Shown piece after piece: positions 28,463 to 36,272 of a stretch of DNA of 64,000 bases (the first letter of the stretch is position 1; each line of letters begins with the position of its first letter). Under the pieces are notes generated by a model, which did not search any database, was not told the origin of the DNA, and was given only the letters and a program-made list of their open reading frames with translations. Made by a program: the position numbers and the translations under genes. Source of the DNA: Anaerolineae bacterium (GTDB taxonomy: Bacteria > Chloroflexota > Anaerolineae > Aggregatilineales > Phototrophicaceae); assembly GCA_022820665.1 (NCBI GenBank), contig JAJEFB010000049.1:1-64000 (forward strand). The letters are read 5' to 3'.

Positions 28463-30865
28463 ATGTTGCGCAAGTTTCTACCTCTGGCATTGCTTTTGGT
28501 CCTCTCCCTGTCACATCTTCATGCGCAGGGAGGACCCTCCCTCACGTCGGTTGTCGAAGGGTTGTATCATCCGGTTGGCATGGCGCTTTTGCCCGATGGT
28601 TCGGTACTAGTATCCGAGATGGGCAGCATGGAAGTGGACACCCGCTTAGGCTTCGATCCGGACAGCGCCGGCATCAGCCTTTTGACTCCCGATGGCAGCG
28701 TGCGACGCCTTGTCTCGGGTTTTCCCAGCGGGCGCGACCCATCGGATTTGCTTGGCGCGCTCGCGCTGGCGGTTTCGCCGGATCAAGAGACCATTTACAT
28801 CGGTCATCATAACGCGCAGCGACTCTACGCCTTGCCCGTCTCCGCCGCGCTCAGTCCTCGTCGCGAGCCCTATATGCCGGAGGAGTTGGAAACTGCCATG
28901 ACAGGCGCGCGCGGCGCGCGGAATACCTTCTTCTTGCATCCTTTTGATATCGCTTTTTCGGGCGAGGGAACGCCGCTAGTAACGGATTCACTGGCTAATA
29001 GCATCGTCTTCGAAACAGCGGAAGGCGCGCGGCGGTCCTTTCATCGTTTTGCCGCTTTGGACGATCCGCGACGCCCCGGCGGCAAGTTGGAAGCAGTGCC
29101 TCGCGGTATCGCACGTCTCGGCGATGAGCTCTACGTAGCATTGTTCACAGGCTGCCCGCATCCACCGAACAGTGGCGAATTGGTCGTGATTGATCAAGAG
29201 GGCAATCAGCGTACGCTGGTCGACAATCTGAATATGCCGATTGATGTTGCAGTCGACGCCGAAGGCAATGTCTGGCTGCTCGAATTCGCCGCTGCGAAGG
29301 GCGAAGAAGCTTGCTTTTCCGCCGACGACCTGGAAGCGCGATCCGGGCGCTTGAGCCGCTTGAAACGCGACGGAGCACTGGAAACCATCGTTGATAATCT
29401 GGACTTCCCCGGCGCGGTGCTGCCCTTGCCGGACGGCAGTCTCTACATCAGCGAAGTTTACGCCGGGCGTGTCTTGCACTTGCGTTTTGACAGCGCTCGG
29501 CGGGCTGTGAAGCGCTATAGCAGCGCGGACGCCGCGGAACCGACCTACGTCGAAATTGACGATGCTGACCAGGCGCTGCGCCAGGTGATTGAAGAGGAAG
29601 CCTTGTCTCCTTATCCGGGAAGCGACAAGATCGAAGGAGATACGGCTCTGGCGCGCTTGGGCCGCGACCTCTTTTTTGATCCAATTCTTTCCGGCGACAA
29701 GAATATCTCCTGCGCCACTTGTCATCATCCCGATCTTGGCATGGCCGATGGGCGCGTGCTTTCGATCGGCGCCGGCGCTCACGGTTTGGGAGAGGAACGG
29801 GTCTTCTTGTCCGAAATCACGGTCAGCGAGGATACGCGCTTTGACCTGACCGGCGTCATTGCAAACCCGTTTATCGGAGAGTTCATCCCGCGCAATAGTC
29901 CGACAGTGATCAACGCCGGAATCGCGCCTTCGCAGTTTTGGGATAGCCGGGTCGAGCAGCGCGGCAGCGAAGGACTGATTCACGCGCCGGACGATGTCGT
30001 CACCGAGTTGGACTTGTCCGATGCAGCGATCGCGCAAGCCTTGTTGCCATTAGTTTCGAGGGCAGAAATGGCCGGCGCCACTTTCGGCAACGAACCATCG
30101 TCTGTCATCCGCGAAAACCTGGCCAGGCGCCTGCGCGATATTCCAGCCTATGTGACGCAATTTGAAGCGGTTTTTGGCAGCGGCGAGATTAGTCCCTTGC
30201 AAATAGCCGAGGCGATGGCGGCCTTTGAACGGCAGCTGATCTTCACAGCCGCGCCCTGGGATGATTACATCGCCGGCGACAACGAAGCGCTGAACGAGGA
30301 TGAGAAACGCGGCGCGCTCTTGTTCTACGGCGAGTTAAACCCACAACTCAACTGCGTACAGTGCCACAGCGGCAATATGTTCACTGACATCCAGCACTAT
30401 AATTTACTGGTCCCGCAGGTAGGGACCGGCAAGCGCAACGGTCCCAGCGGGCGCGATGATTTTGGCCGGTCAAATGTGACTTTTGATCACCGCGATCAGT
30501 ACAAGTTCCGTACGCCAAGCTTGCGCAATGTTGAGTTGACCGCGCCCTATTTTCACAGCGGCGCTTATCCGACGCTCGCGGATGTCATCTGGCACCATGC
30601 GGATATCTGGCGCGGCAGCATGACCTACGATCCCAGCAAGCACTTGCCGGATGCCATGCAGGACAGTTATTTCCCCCACAGCTTTGAACGGCAGGCGCAC
30701 TCAGTGTCGCCGCAGCTTGCCGGTGGCATGCCAATGAGCGAAGACGATGTGGCTGATCTGGTTGCCTTCCTCATGTCACTAACCGACCCGGCTGCTCGCG
30801 ACCTGTCGCATCTGATTCCCGATTCGACGCCCAGCGGTTTGCCGCTGGATCCACCCCTCCAATAG
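28463..30865 (+). CDS. Beta-propeller and diheme cytochrome c peroxidase fusion
   Basis: An 800-residue exported protein. A Sec signal peptide covers residues 1-22 (MLRKFLPLALLLVLSLSHLH). Residues about 28-365 look like a ScyD/ScyE or sorbosone-dehydrogenase-type beta-propeller (repeated LPDGSVLVSE-, VDAEGNVWLLE- and LPDGSLYISE-like strands). Residues about 395-790 are a MauG/cytochrome c peroxidase-type domain with two heme c sites, C417-A-T-C420-H and C631-V-Q-C634-H. It should act in the cell envelope, with the peroxidase part reducing peroxide or oxidising a partner. The propeller may bind the partner or a sugar-like substrate; that is inference. No obvious partner gene is adjacent. Confidence 0.85.
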   Translation: MLRKFLPLALLLVLSLSHLHAQGGPSLTSVVEGLYHPVGMALLPDGSVLVSEMGSMEVDTRLGFDPDSAGISLLTPDGSVRRLVSGFPSGRDPSDLLGALALAVSPDQETIYIGHHNAQRLYALPVSAALSPRREPYMPEELETAMTGARGARNTFFLHPFDIAFSGEGTPLVTDSLANSIVFETAEGARRSFHRFAALDDPRRPGGKLEAVPRGIARLGDELYVALFTGCPHPPNSGELVVIDQEGNQRTLVDNLNMPIDVAVDAEGNVWLLEFAAAKGEEACFSADDLEARSGRLSRLKRDGALETIVDNLDFPGAVLPLPDGSLYISEVYAGRVLHLRFDSARRAVKRYSSADAAEPTYVEIDDADQALRQVIEEEALSPYPGSDKIEGDTALARLGRDLFFDPILSGDKNISCATCHHPDLGMADGRVLSIGAGAHGLGEERVFLSEITVSEDTRFDLTGVIANPFIGEFIPRNSPTVINAGIAPSQFWDSRVEQRGSEGLIHAPDDVVTELDLSDAAIAQALLPLVSRAEMAGATFGNEPSSVIRENLARRLRDIPAYVTQFEAVFGSGEISPLQIAEAMAAFERQLIFTAAPWDDYIAGDNEALNEDEKRGALLFYGELNPQLNCVQCHSGNMFTDIQHYNLLVPQVGTGKRNGPSGRDDFGRSNVTFDHRDQYKFRTPSLRNVELTAPYFHSGAYPTLADVIWHHADIWRGSMTYDPSKHLPDAMQDSYFPHSFERQAHSVSPQLAGGMPMSEDDVADLVAFLMSLTDPAARDLSHLIPDSTPSGLPLDPPLQ

Positions 30866-30874
30866 TTGCCCGAC

Positions 30875-30904
30875 TTGGAATAAGCCGCGGGCCTGCCATA
30901 TACT
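30875..30904 (+). promoter_or_regulatory. Promoter for the cyclase gene
   Basis: TTGGAA at 30875-30880, an 18-base spacer and TATACT at 30899-30904 make a reasonable sigma70-type promoter placed just after the peroxidase gene and 35 bases before the cyclase start. Confidence 0.5.
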
Positions 30905-30938
30905 TAAGCGCAATTGCCAACCTGAACTGAAAGGCGCC

Positions 30939-31817
30939 GTGATGAGCTCCTCCGCTTATGGCCAGTTGCCCCTTCCGCGTTTGACCCCGGAATTGCTCAG
31001 CCTGATAAAAACCGGTGAAGTTTACAGCCTGGGTGTTGATTTCGAAGAGGGTATGTTAACGCCGGGCGCGGCAATGAAGTCTTATTCGATCGCGCCCCAT
31101 CTGCGTCACAGCGATCCCTCAACCATTGATCCGGCATCGGCCGCGGCGGAAACCATCCGCATGTCGATCCATGTCGGGACTCATATCGACGCGCTTTGCC
31201 ACATCGCCGAAAAGCGCGATGAGGCCGGCAATCCAGATCCCGATGGCACACCGTATTTGTACGACGGACCTGGGAAATCGATCCCCGCGAGCGAATGCGT
31301 CAGTTCTGCCGGGCAGATGCACCTGAGCATTGAACAGATGCCGCCGATCGTGACGCGCGGCGTATTACTGGATGTCGCCGCCTACAAGGGCGTCGATATG
31401 TTGCCGCCCGCCTACCAGGTCAATGCGGATGATATCGCCGGCGCGATTGAAGCGCAGGGCACTGTCATGAGCGAGAACACCGCGGTTTTAGTGCGAACCG
31501 GCTCGATTCAACTGCTGCGCGACAGCGACCCGATTTATCGCGATGCCCAGACCGGTCTCAACGAAGAAGCGGCGCGCTATCTCGTTGAGCGGGGCATGAA
31601 CCTGGTTGGCGCGGACAATATGGCGGTGGAAGCCATGCCGCCCTATGACCATTCCGTGCATCGTTTCTTGCTCGTCCACAGTGGCATCACGCATGTTGAG
31701 AACTTGAACCTGGACGATCTTGCAGCCGCAAACTGCTATGAGTTTCTCTTGATCATCGCGCCCTTGAAGTTGAAAGGCGCAACCGGCTCCTGGGTGAATC
31801 CGATAGCGATCGCCTGA
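30939..31817 (+). CDS. Cyclase family protein (kynurenine formamidase-like)
   Basis: A 292-residue metal-dependent hydrolase of the cyclase/KynB family. The hallmark HVGTHIDALCH gives His78, His82, Asp84 and His88. Members hydrolyse N-formylkynurenine or isatin, or act in polyketide biosynthesis. A GTG at 30939 and an ATG at 30942 both follow an AAAGG site. The convergent amidase gene ends five bases after it; both are amide-active families, but they are not in one operon. Substrate unknown. Confidence 0.87.
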   Translation: MMSSSAYGQLPLPRLTPELLSLIKTGEVYSLGVDFEEGMLTPGAAMKSYSIAPHLRHSDPSTIDPASAAAETIRMSIHVGTHIDALCHIAEKRDEAGNPDPDGTPYLYDGPGKSIPASECVSSAGQMHLSIEQMPPIVTRGVLLDVAAYKGVDMLPPAYQVNADDIAGAIEAQGTVMSENTAVLVRTGSIQLLRDSDPIYRDAQTGLNEEAARYLVERGMNLVGADNMAVEAMPPYDHSVHRFLLVHSGITHVENLNLDDLAAANCYEFLLIIAPLKLKGATGSWVNPIAIA

Positions 31818-31822
31818 TCGGC

Positions 31823-33136
31823 TTAGCGGAGAACCTCTTCGACCCTTTGCGCCCAGTTCAGCAGCGCTCGATCGGCGCCGAAGCGCGCGACAAGTTGCAG
31901 ACCGAGCGGCAGCCCCAGAGCGCCTTTGCCCGCGGGCACGGTGATGGCGGGCAGCCCGGCGTGCGTCCAGGGCATGTTCATCTTGGGATCGCCAGTCGCG
32001 CCGATACCCTGTGGCGCGACATCGGGGGCCGCGGGACAGGCCCAGAGGTCGACCTCGTTTTCGGTCATGGCATCGTGTATGCGCTCGCGGAAGATCATGC
32101 GATGCTCGCGCGCCTGCTCCAGTCGAGCGCGGGAAATCGTCTGTCCGTAACGGATAAGCGCCGCCGTACGCGGTCGATACAGATCGCCGTATTCCGCGAA
32201 CCATTCCTGGTGTTGCAGCGCCAGTTCCGCCGCGATCATGTCCTGATGACAAGCGTCTATAGTTTCAATATCATCGAAAACGCTGATGCGTTTGACCGCA
32301 TAGCCGGCTTGCTGGAGCTGACGAATTTGCGCCTCAAAGGCGTCCAGCGCCGTCGATCCCCGCAAGTAAGCGCCGGCGGGTATGCCGAGCGCCGGCAGTC
32401 GCGAATGCGCCTCGTCGCGCGCCCACTCAGGGACTATGGCTTCCGCCACCGCTAGCATGTCGGCGACGTTTTGACAAAAAAAGCCGACATGATCGGCTGA
32501 GCTCGAAAAGGTCACCAGTCCTTCAGTGCTGACTCGCCCAAAGGACGGCTTGTAGCCGACGATGCCGCAATAAGCCGCGGGACGTATGACCGAGCCGACC
32601 GTCTGCGTACCCAGCGCCACATGCGCCAAACCGGCCGCTACCGCAGCCGCCGAGCCGCTGCTGCTGCCGCCGGGACTATGCGCGAGCTTATGCGGATTGC
32701 GCGTGGGACCCGGCTCGAAATAAGCGAACTCGGTGGTCACGGTTTTTCCAACTACCAAGGCGCCGGCGCCTTTCAGTTGCTTCACAATTCTCGCTTCTTC
32801 ACCGGCAAACAGGTAGGGCGGCACAGCGGCGCCGGCGCGCGTAGGAAAGCCATCGGCATGAAAGATGTCTTTAACCCCCAGCAGCGCGCCGAAAAGCGGC
32901 GGGCGCTGGGCTTGTTGCGGATGGCGGTCAACTAACGCCTCGGCATCAAGTCGCAGGCGATCAAAGTGATTTTCCTCAGTCACAAAGGACTGTATCTTTT
33001 CCTCGACTTCCGCGAAGCGAGCGGATAGGCGCTGGACCAGAACCATCGGCGAGAGACCCAGGCGCATAGTCCCCAGATCGTCGACGAGGGAGACGCGCTG
33101 AATGAGAGAATTTATTGGCTGTTGAGACATTTCCAT
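31823..33136 (-). CDS. Amidase signature family hydrolase (second amidase)
   Basis: A 437-residue amidase. The catalytic Lys89 lies in LLGVKD, the cis-Ser region in SPGGSSSGSAAA (about 155-163) and the nucleophile Ser182 in GTQTVGSVIRPA. It is distinct from the amidase at the left end and has no small AtzG-like partner beside it. The start is either ATG 33136 or ATG 33130. No signal peptide. Substrate unknown; relatives act on aliphatic amides, aryl amides or biuret-type compounds. Confidence 0.88.
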   Translation of the reverse strand: MEMSQQPINSLIQRVSLVDDLGTMRLGLSPMVLVQRLSARFAEVEEKIQSFVTEENHFDRLRLDAEALVDRHPQQAQRPPLFGALLGVKDIFHADGFPTRAGAAVPPYLFAGEEARIVKQLKGAGALVVGKTVTTEFAYFEPGPTRNPHKLAHSPGGSSSGSAAAVAAGLAHVALGTQTVGSVIRPAAYCGIVGYKPSFGRVSTEGLVTFSSSADHVGFFCQNVADMLAVAEAIVPEWARDEAHSRLPALGIPAGAYLRGSTALDAFEAQIRQLQQAGYAVKRISVFDDIETIDACHQDMIAAELALQHQEWFAEYGDLYRPRTAALIRYGQTISRARLEQAREHRMIFRERIHDAMTENEVDLWACPAAPDVAPQGIGATGDPKMNMPWTHAGLPAITVPAGKGALGLPLGLQLVARFGADRALLNWAQRVEEVLR

Positions 33137-33148
33137 ATTTTACAACTC

Positions 33149-33367
33149 CCTTGCTCATGCAAGGAGCGGGCTTGTTATTATGTGTGAGCGGGTAGTGTAT
33201 CCTTTTCGGTTGAAGTACTTCGTAGGCAGTCCTCGACATGAGATCCTTAACCCAAAATACGAACAATTTGGTAGGGGCGACTCGCTGAGTCGCCCGATAC
33301 TCATTCAGTTTCCACTCCTCGGGCGATCCATCGGGTCGCGTAGACACTGACCTTCGATCGCCCCTAC
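33149..33367. repeat. Cluster of repeat pieces (R1, R2 and short GGGGCGA hairpins)
   Basis: The 33137-33619 gap has no gene before the phosphoesterase. It holds a degraded R1 copy (33149-33193), an R2 copy (33191-33214) identical over 24 bases to the inverse of 35650-35673, a 9-base-pair hairpin (33275-33295, GGGCGACTC/GAGTCGCCC) and an outer inverted pair of GTAGGGGCGA at 33271-33280 and 33357-33367. The sequence around 33334-33352 (GGTCGCGTAGACACTGACC) recurs near 50750. Confidence 0.65.
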
Positions 33368-33619
33368 CGGCTGTCATGTGGTTGTTGTTCTTTTATTTCA
33401 ACCAACTTCGATACAGTGCCCGCGAGCGCGGCATTCCCAGGACCTTCTCGCAGCCAGCGAGCGGCTGTGTTAGGATTGCCTTTGCGCGACGGTCAGTTTA
33501 TTAATCTTAACAGTGGGCATCGCTTTTGCAAGCGACGGAATAGGGAAGCTGGCCGCGAGACTTGCTGTCCCGCGTCGAGCCGGCCTCGCTTTGGCTGTTT
33601 TGTAACCGAGGAAAACGTC

Positions 33620-34435
33620 ATGCTGAGTTTTCTGCACATCAGTGATACGCATATAAGTGTTGACCCGAAGATCGGCTCGCACGAGTTATTCGCCGCCGCG
33701 CCGCACCCTAACCGCCGCGCCGAGGCATTGGTCGCCGCAATTCGACAATTGCCCTTCCAAATTGACTTCATCCTGCATACAGGTGATGTCTGCGCCGATC
33801 CCCTGCCGGAGAATTATCAGCGCGCGCTGGAAATCCTGCGCCGGCTGGAGCAACCGCTGATACTGCTGCCGGGCAATCACGATTCGCTTGAGCTGATGCG
33901 TGAAATCTTGTCCGACGGCGAGCGAAGGCGCGTCATGGGCGACGACCATGTCGCCATCAAAGGCTATCACCTGCTCACCATCGACGGCACGGGAGCTGAC
34001 AATCCGCTGGCGCCGACGCTTTCAGATAGCCAGATCAAGCGCTTCGCCGCTCAGGCGAGCCGGACTCAAGACGAGCCCATGCTGGTAGCCGCGCACTATC
34101 CATTCATAAGGACTGGCGTTCCCTGGATTGATGATCAAAGTCGGGTACAAAACGGAGAGCGGATTCACGATATTCTGGTCAGGCGTCGCCAACAGGTTGC
34201 CGGCGTGTTTTTCGGGCATATTCATCAGGCGGTGAGCAGCGTCTGCGATGGCATCACATACGCCTGCAGTCCATCGGCTTGGTCGAACTTCGCGGGCTAT
34301 CCCGGCTTGATATCCGCCGAAGCGGACCCGGGGACGCCGAGCGGCTTCAATCTGGTGATGATTCGCGAAAACCGCAGCTTCATTCGACGCTTTTTCTTGC
34401 CTCCAAACGCCGCTCCGAGAGAAAACATGCTATAG
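33620..34435 (+). CDS. Calcineurin-like metallophosphoesterase (CpdA-like)
   Basis: A 271-residue cytoplasmic phosphodiesterase candidate. All five metal-site blocks are visible: SDTHIS, HTGDVC, PGNHDS, AAHYP and FFGHIHQ. The layout matches the CpdA/Icc group, which hydrolyses cyclic AMP or related phosphodiesters. The start at 33620 has a GAGGAAA site; a longer in-frame reading from 33416 is rejected because it is not family-like. It is followed 12 bases later by the MetX-like hydrolase. Confidence 0.85.
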   Translation: MLSFLHISDTHISVDPKIGSHELFAAAPHPNRRAEALVAAIRQLPFQIDFILHTGDVCADPLPENYQRALEILRRLEQPLILLPGNHDSLELMREILSDGERRRVMGDDHVAIKGYHLLTIDGTGADNPLAPTLSDSQIKRFAAQASRTQDEPMLVAAHYPFIRTGVPWIDDQSRVQNGERIHDILVRRRQQVAGVFFGHIHQAVSSVCDGITYACSPSAWSNFAGYPGLISAEADPGTPSGFNLVMIRENRSFIRRFFLPPNAAPRENML

Positions 34436-34447
34436 AGCAAGCCAAAT

Positions 34448-35461
34448 ATGAGATTCCACGAAGACGACTGCATAATCAAGGACTTCGCCTTTGCAAGCGG
34501 CGAAACGCTGCCGGAATTGCGCCTGCATTATCGGGTGTTGGGCAAAGCAAGACGAGGCGGGAACGGCAAAGTCTGCAATGCCGTTTTGGTCTTGCACGGC
34601 ACGACGGGCAGTGGCGCGCAGTTCACCCGCGATAGCTTCGCCGGAGAGTTATTCGGCCCGGGCCAGTTGCTGGACGCCAGCCGACATTTTATCGTCTTGC
34701 CGGACAGCATCGGACACGGCGCTTCGAGCAAGCCGAGCGACGGCGCCCGCATGGGCTTCCCGCGTTACGGCTATCGCGATATGGCGCGCGCGCAACACCA
34801 GTTGCTGACCGAGGGTTTGGACGTCGATCATCTCTACCTGGTGATGGGCACCTCAATGGGCGGCATGCACACCTGGCTGTGGGGGCAGATGTTTCCCGAT
34901 TTTATGGACTTTCTGGCGCCCTTGGCGTCGCTGCCGGTCGAGATCGCCGGGCGCAACCGCATGATACGCAAGATGATCATCGATTCTATCCAGAGCGACC
35001 CGGCCTGGAATGGCGGCGACTATGATGAGCAGCCACCGGGGCTGATCAACGCCATTCATCTGCTGATCGTAATGACAAGCTGTCCCCGGCAATGGCGAAA
35101 AGAAGCGCCAAGTCGAGCAGCCGCGGACGCCTTCCTCGCCCAGCGGATCAAAGCCCATGCCGGCGTCTTGGATGCCAACGACATGATCTATCAGTTTGCC
35201 GCGTCCGAAGACTACGATCCCGCGCCGGGCTTGTCAAAAATCAAGGCGCCGCTCTTGGCGATCAACTCGGCCGACGACCAGGTCAACCCACCGGAGCTTG
35301 GCCTCATGGAAGCGGCGATAGGGCAAGTCAAGCGCGGCCGCTATGTGTTGCTGCCGATTGACGACCAAAGCCGCGGGCACGGGACGCATACCCTGGCGGC
35401 GGTCTGGAAGCATCATCTGGCTGCTTTCTTGGGGACGGTCTTTCCCGCGAATAAGGGCTAG
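34448..35461 (+). CDS. Alpha/beta hydrolase, homoserine acetyltransferase (MetX)-like
   Basis: A 337-residue alpha/beta-fold protein related to homoserine O-acetyltransferases. The nucleophile elbow is GTSMGGMHTW, the oxyanion region VLHGTTGSGAQF, the acid Asp lies in NSADDQVNPPE and the His in RGHGTHTL. Many family members of this length are esterases rather than acyltransferases, so methionine synthesis is not claimed. It is probably co-transcribed with the phosphoesterase. Confidence 0.82.
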   Translation: MRFHEDDCIIKDFAFASGETLPELRLHYRVLGKARRGGNGKVCNAVLVLHGTTGSGAQFTRDSFAGELFGPGQLLDASRHFIVLPDSIGHGASSKPSDGARMGFPRYGYRDMARAQHQLLTEGLDVDHLYLVMGTSMGGMHTWLWGQMFPDFMDFLAPLASLPVEIAGRNRMIRKMIIDSIQSDPAWNGGDYDEQPPGLINAIHLLIVMTSCPRQWRKEAPSRAAADAFLAQRIKAHAGVLDANDMIYQFAASEDYDPAPGLSKIKAPLLAINSADDQVNPPELGLMEAAIGQVKRGRYVLLPIDDQSRGHGTHTLAAVWKHHLAAFLGTVFPANKG

Positions 35462-35524
35462 ATCACGCCTAGGCGACATGTCGAGCGCAAGTCTTGACCC
35501 TAGATCCCAAGCTGGTCAAGATAA

Positions 35525-35673
35525 CAGGGCAATCGCATCAAATTTTTTACCACCGAGAACACCGAGGGCGCCGAGAATCGCGCGCAAACACGCCTTTTCT
35601 TTGTGTTCTTCGTGTCTTTGTGGTGAAACTGGATTTGGCTCATTTGAATTTCAACCGAAAAGGATACACTACC
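35525..35673. repeat. Repeat cluster (R3 and R2) before the cox genes
   Basis: The gap 35462-35801 holds an R3 core (35525-35542, CAGGGCAATCGCATCAAA), a stretch of ACCAC(A/C)GAGAACACCGAGG-like sequence common to other gaps here, and an inverted R2 copy (35631-35673). No gene is seen. The 129 bases just before the coxS start contain no clear promoter. Confidence 0.6.
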
Positions 35674-35801
35674 AGATAAGCAATTTGTAGCAATCACTAA
35701 AAAAGCAAGTTACAATGTTGCGAAACCGATCGCAACATCGATCAAATTGTAAAATCGCGTCGCTTAAACCGAGTATTCACCTAGTCACTGAGGAGGATTT
35801 A

Positions 35802-36272
35802 ATGCAGATTTCAGTCACCGTTAACGGGGTTGTACAGGAACGCGATGTCGACCCCCGCACCTTGTTGGTACATTTTCTGCGCGAAGAGCTGGATCTAACC
35901 GGCACCAAAATCGGTTGCGATACCAGCCAATGTGGCGCCTGCACGGTTCACCTGGACGGCAAGGCGCTTAAATCCTGCACATTGCTCGCCGCGCAGGCGG
36001 ACGGGGCGAATGTGGCGACGATCGAAGGCTTGGCGGTGGATGGCGAGCATCATCCGATGCAGACCGCCTTCTGGGAAAACCATGGCTTGCAGTGCGGCTA
36101 TTGCACGCCGGGCATGATTATGGCCACCACAGCATTTGTCAAGGACAACCCGGGCGCGTCTGAAGAAGCGATCCGGCACAACCTGGAAGGGAATATCTGC
36201 CGCTGCACCGGTTATCACAATATCGTGAAAGCCGTCAAGCAGGTGGCGGACGCTGCCGCTGGAGGTGATTAA
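35802..36272 (+). CDS. Molybdenum hydroxylase small subunit (CoxS-like), 2Fe-2S
   Basis: Iron-sulfur subunit of 156 residues carrying electrons from the molybdenum site to the flavin subunit. The plant-type cluster is bound by C39, C44, C47 and C59 (CDTSQCGACTVH), and the second by C98, C101, C133 and C135 (CGYCTPGM, CRCTGY). The ATG at 35802 has a GAGGAGG site; an upstream start is rejected. Its last base is the first base of the next start codon. Length is normal. Confidence 0.93.
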   Translation: MQISVTVNGVVQERDVDPRTLLVHFLREELDLTGTKIGCDTSQCGACTVHLDGKALKSCTLLAAQADGANVATIEGLAVDGEHHPMQTAFWENHGLQCGYCTPGMIMATTAFVKDNPGASEEAIRHNLEGNICRCTGYHNIVKAVKQVADAAAGGD

